This document shows positions 61,469 to 64,000 of a DNA stretch of 64,000 nt, piece after piece. A model generated the notes under the pieces. It was not told the origin of the DNA, did not search any database, and saw nothing but the letters and a program-made list of their open reading frames with translations. Source of the DNA: Vreelandella boliviensis LC1 (GTDB lineage Bacteria; Pseudomonadota; Gammaproteobacteria; Pseudomonadales; Halomonadaceae); the NCBI RefSeq assembly GCF_000236035.1, contig NZ_JH393258.1, positions 868,724 to 932,723 of the forward strand, written 5' to 3'. Positions within the stretch are counted from its first letter, which is position 1; every line of letters begins with the position of its first letter. The position numbers were made by a program, and so were the translations under genes.

Positions 61469-62773
61469 TCAGACGTTATAGCCCAACACGCTGGGCAGCC
61501 ACAGCGCAATGGCCGGAAATATGGCCACCAACGCCAGGGCGCAGCCCATTGCGATGACAAACAGCAGCGCCCAACCAATGGTGTGTTCCAAACGAATTTT
61601 GGCCACTTCGGTGGTCACCATCAAATTGACCGCCACCGGCGGGGTAAACTGGCCAATAGCAATGTTCATTGCCAATAGAATCCCAAACCAGACCGGGTTC
61701 CATTCAAAGTGCTGCATTACGGGGATCAAAATCGGCATCATGATCAAATAAATCGAGATCGCATCCAATAGCATTCCTGCAACCAGCACTGCCAGCATCA
61801 CCAGGATTAGTAGCAACACGCCGTTATCGGTCAGGCTAATGATCCACTCCGCTAAATGACGGAAGGTTCCCAGCATGGTCCCCGCCCAGGCAAAAATACC
61901 CGCCAGGGCGATAATCAGCATGACCACCCCCGAGATAATTGCCGCCTCACCCAATAGTTCCCATAAATCGCGTAGCGACAGCTCGCGGGTTAAAAACAAA
62001 CCGACTACTGCCCCATAAGCCACCGCCACCACGGCAGCTTCAGTGGGGGTAAACAGGCCCGAACGCAAACCGCCCAAGATCAGCACAGGGGCAAATAGCG
62101 CAGGTATCGCCTGCTTGAAGGTGGTGCGTACACTTAGCCGTTCAGCGCCCTCTACCGGCGTGCCGCCCTCCCAACCGTAGCGTTTGGAAACCATCATAGC
62201 GGGCACCAGTAGCGCCAGCCCCGCCAAAATGCCGGGAAATAAACCTGCCGCGAAAAGTGCGCGTAAATCGACACCCGGCACCACAATAGAGTAAAGAATC
62301 AGCGCCACTGAAGGGGGAATGAGAATAGCGGTAGACGCCGATGCGGCAATCAGCGTGGCGGAAAACGGCTTGGGATAGCCCGCTTTGGTCATACTTGGCA
62401 GCATTACCATCGCAACAGCTGCCGCATCAGCAGGGCCCGAACCACTCATACCGCCCATAATCATGCACACCAACACGGCTACCAGTGCTAAGCCACCGTG
62501 GCGCGGGCCAATCAAGGCCTGGGCAAAACGCACCAAGCGTAGCGCCACACCAGAGCGCTCAAAAATAAGCCCGGTTAAGATAAACAGCGGAATCGCAATC
62601 AGGGGGTACTTAGCGATGCTGTTATAGGTGTTGGTGCCCATCGTCGCGAGCATATCCGGCGACAGCCCAATCACAATGCCCACCGCCCCGGAAAGCGCTA
62701 GCGAAAACGCTACCGGCACCCCCGCTATCAGCAGCCCCGCAAACGCCAGAATCATCCACACATCAGGGCTCAT
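61469..62773 (-). CDS. dctM: TRAP transporter large permease, DctM family (second system)
   Basis: 434-residue, 12-segment DctM protein. Family motifs are NTYNSIAKYPLIAIPLFILTGLIFERSGVALRLVRFAQALIG, MGGMSGSGPADAAAVAMVMLPSM, AASASTAILIPPSVALILYS, GLRSGLFTPTEAAVVAVAYG and the C-terminal MNIAIGQFTPPVAVNLMVTTEVAKI. It overlaps the dctQ end by 11 bp. It is distinct in sequence from the DctM at 11652-12926. No catabolic gene accompanies it inside the window. Confidence 0.92.
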   Translation of the reverse strand: MSPDVWMILAFAGLLIAGVPVAFSLALSGAVGIVIGLSPDMLATMGTNTYNSIAKYPLIAIPLFILTGLIFERSGVALRLVRFAQALIGPRHGGLALVAVLVCMIMGGMSGSGPADAAAVAMVMLPSMTKAGYPKPFSATLIAASASTAILIPPSVALILYSIVVPGVDLRALFAAGLFPGILAGLALLVPAMMVSKRYGWEGGTPVEGAERLSVRTTFKQAIPALFAPVLILGGLRSGLFTPTEAAVVAVAYGAVVGLFLTRELSLRDLWELLGEAAIISGVVMLIIALAGIFAWAGTMLGTFRHLAEWIISLTDNGVLLLILVMLAVLVAGMLLDAISIYLIMMPILIPVMQHFEWNPVWFGILLAMNIAIGQFTPPVAVNLMVTTEVAKIRLEHTIGWALLFVIAMGCALALVAIFPAIALWLPSVLGYNV

Positions 62774-63242
62774 CGGTGAGCCTCCCCGTTAAACGGTCAG
62801 CGGTTTGCTGAAACAAGCGCCATAGCATGGCCGCTGAAAGCACGGGTAACCAGACTAAATACCACCATTGGGGCAGGCCAAGCCCTGGTGACAGCGACTC
62901 CCACTGAAACTCTTGCCAGGCTAACTTGCCGCCGTACCAAGTGATCAAGCCCAGCACAATGGCACAGCACAGCGCTTGAAAAAGGATCAGTATGCGGCGG
63001 TACTTGGGCGGTAATGCCCGTTCCAGAAAGCCAATACGAATATGGCGGTTACGCCGCAGCGCCACCGAGGCACCCGCAAAGGTCAGCACTACCAACAAAA
63101 ACACAGAAAACTCTTCGGTAAATGAAAAAGAGCCGCCGGTTAAGTAGCGCGTAATAACATTGCCTAAACTAATCAATGAAATAACGATTAACGCCAGCGC
63201 GCCCAGCCAGCGCTCAGGGCGCGCATCAGGAAAGCCTTTCAT
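62763..63242 (-). CDS. dctQ: TRAP transporter small permease, DctQ family (second system)
   Basis: 159-residue membrane protein with four hydrophobic segments and the DctQ-type NVITRYLTGGSFSFTEEFSVFLLVVLTFAGASVALRRNRHIRI. It pairs with the DctM encoded next. It begins just after an intrinsic terminator that separates it from dctP. Confidence 0.88.
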   Translation of the reverse strand: MKGFPDARPERWLGALALIVISLISLGNVITRYLTGGSFSFTEEFSVFLLVVLTFAGASVALRRNRHIRIGFLERALPPKYRRILILFQALCCAIVLGLITWYGGKLAWQEFQWESLSPGLGLPQWWYLVWLPVLSAAMLWRLFQQTADRLTGRLTDEP

Positions 63243-63256
63243 GGCAGCCTCACAGC

Positions 63257-63288
63257 AAAAAACCCCCAGCCTTAAGGGCCGGGAGTTT
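63257..63288 (-). terminator. Intrinsic terminator between dctP and dctQ (second system)
   Basis: Minus-strand stem AACTCCCGGCC / GGCTGGGGGTT (11 pairs, two of them G-T), followed by a T6 run. It starts 15 bp after the dctP stop and lies before dctQ, so readthrough must be partial for the permease to be made. Confidence 0.85.
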
Positions 63289-63303
63289 GAACATCAAAGG
63301 TAA

Positions 63304-64000
63304 TTAGCGCGCGTCGATAGCGGCTTGTGCGGCGTTTACCACCTCCTCACCAATTCGCGGCGCCCATTTTTCATAAACGGACTGCGTGGCCTCGACAAAG
63401 GCTTGGTATTGCTCATCGGACAATTCAGTCACGGTCACACCGCGTTCTCGAATGGCCGCTAGGCGTTCGCCTTCTTCTTCTCGGGTCATGGCAATTTCCC
63501 ACTCACCGGCTTCCATAGCGGTTTCGCGCAGCAGGGTTTGGTGCTCTTCGCTTAATGACTGCCACACCTGCTGATTGACGGCAAAAATCAGCGGATCATT
63601 CATGTAGTTCCAGAGCGTCAGATGCTCCTGGCCGACTTGATCGATGCGCGCGACGTCAAATACCGAAAGCGGGTTTTCCTGGCCATCCACAGCGCCAGTG
63701 GTCAGCGCAGGCTGAGCATCCGTCCAGCTCATTTGCGTAGGGTCAGCGCCCAGTGCCGAGAAGGTATCCTGGAACAGCGGCGAACCAACAACACGGATTT
63801 TCAGACCGTCCAAATCCGCCGGCTGGCTAATGGCTCCGCGAGAGTTAGAGACCTGCCGAAAGCCATTTTCACCCCACGCCAGAGGCATCACACCGCGTGA
63901 TTCAATCGCTTCAAACACCAACTCCCCCGCTTCCCCACCAGTGACCGCATCAACGGCGGCTTCATCGGGAATGAAGAATGGTAAAGAGAACAGATTAAGT
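63304..64000 (-). CDS. dctP: TRAP solute-binding protein, DctP family (partial, 5' end off window)
   Basis: The minus-strand frame is open from the window end to a stop at 63304 (about 232 codons), so the start and signal peptide lie beyond 64000. The visible part begins LNLFSLPFFIPDEAAVDAV and continues with DctP features: GVMPLAWGENGFRQVSNSRGAI, LDGLKIRVVGSPLFQDTFSALGADPTQMSWTDAQPALTTGAVDGQENPLSVFD and a C-terminal helical QYQAFVEATQSVYEKWAPRIGEE. It supplies solute to the DctQM pair downstream; the ligand is unknown. Confidence 0.88.
   Translation of the reverse strand, partial: LNLFSLPFFIPDEAAVDAVTGGEAGELVFEAIESRGVMPLAWGENGFRQVSNSRGAISQPADLDGLKIRVVGSPLFQDTFSALGADPTQMSWTDAQPALTTGAVDGQENPLSVFDVARIDQVGQEHLTLWNYMNDPLIFAVNQQVWQSLSEEHQTLLRETAMEAGEWEIAMTREEEGERLAAIRERGVTVTELSDEQYQAFVEATQSVYEKWAPRIGEEVVNAAQAAIDAR

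Overview
The window looks like a chromosome segment of a moderately halophilic gammaproteobacterium of the Halomonas group (Halomonadaceae). This rests on the ectoine-degradation genes doeD-C-X-B-A, a BCCT choline/betaine-type carrier preceded by a BetI-like palindrome, four substrate-binding-protein-dependent secondary transporters (three TRAP, one tripartite tricarboxylate), and a TRAP operon carrying a universal stress protein as in teaABCD. No rRNA, tRNA, CRISPR array, transposase or phage gene was seen.

Layout. 1-5233: ectoine catabolism on the minus strand (DoeD is cut by the window start). 5524-8206: a 2-hydroxyacid dehydrogenase, a DUF3108 periplasmic protein and a LysO-type exporter. 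8203-15547: a FadR-type GntR regulator divergent from an operon encoding an ApnO-like dehydrogenase, a DctPQM TRAP transporter, a RuBisCO-like protein and a DUF1537 kinase. This is best explained as D-apionate (branched acid sugar) catabolism and is the most distinctive metabolic module here. 15627-25950: asparaginase, AGCS symporter, LysR regulator, an OsmC-YcaO fusion, TetR/FabF, a fluoroacetate-dehalogenase-like hydrolase and an XRE regulator. 25977-33282: a NemR-like TetR repressor divergent from an RND efflux operon with its own two-component system. 33297-39524: a TctD/TctE two-component system facing an abrB-tctA-tctB-tctC transporter operon.

39646-42112 holds the most unusual structure. 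Two identical 755-bp units, each carrying a 166-codon coiled-coil gene, sit at the 3' end of an alpha/beta-hydrolase gene. They are bounded by three copies of a 38-bp sequence that encodes the hydrolase C-terminus. A displaced, in-frame old 3' end of the hydrolase (with its own stop) is still readable on the far side. This is the pattern left by insertion of a cassette into a gene end, followed by tandem duplication.

42262-46826: a Spy/CpxP-like protein, a BetT-type carrier and a SulP transporter. 46894-55648: alcohol and acetaldehyde dehydrogenases beside a LuxR-type response regulator, a soluble hybrid kinase, a NosP-like FIST sensor, a TorS-like phosphorelay kinase and a periplasmic molybdopterin-domain protein. 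The arrangement recalls the Pseudomonas exa/era/ercS'-nosP ethanol-oxidation region. 55810-64000: a DUF2189 membrane protein, a TAXI-TRAP/Usp operon and a DctPQM TRAP operon cut by the window end.

A recurring feature is a stem-loop directly downstream of each of the four solute-binding-protein genes, before the membrane subunits. This suggests a shared way of making more binding protein than permease.
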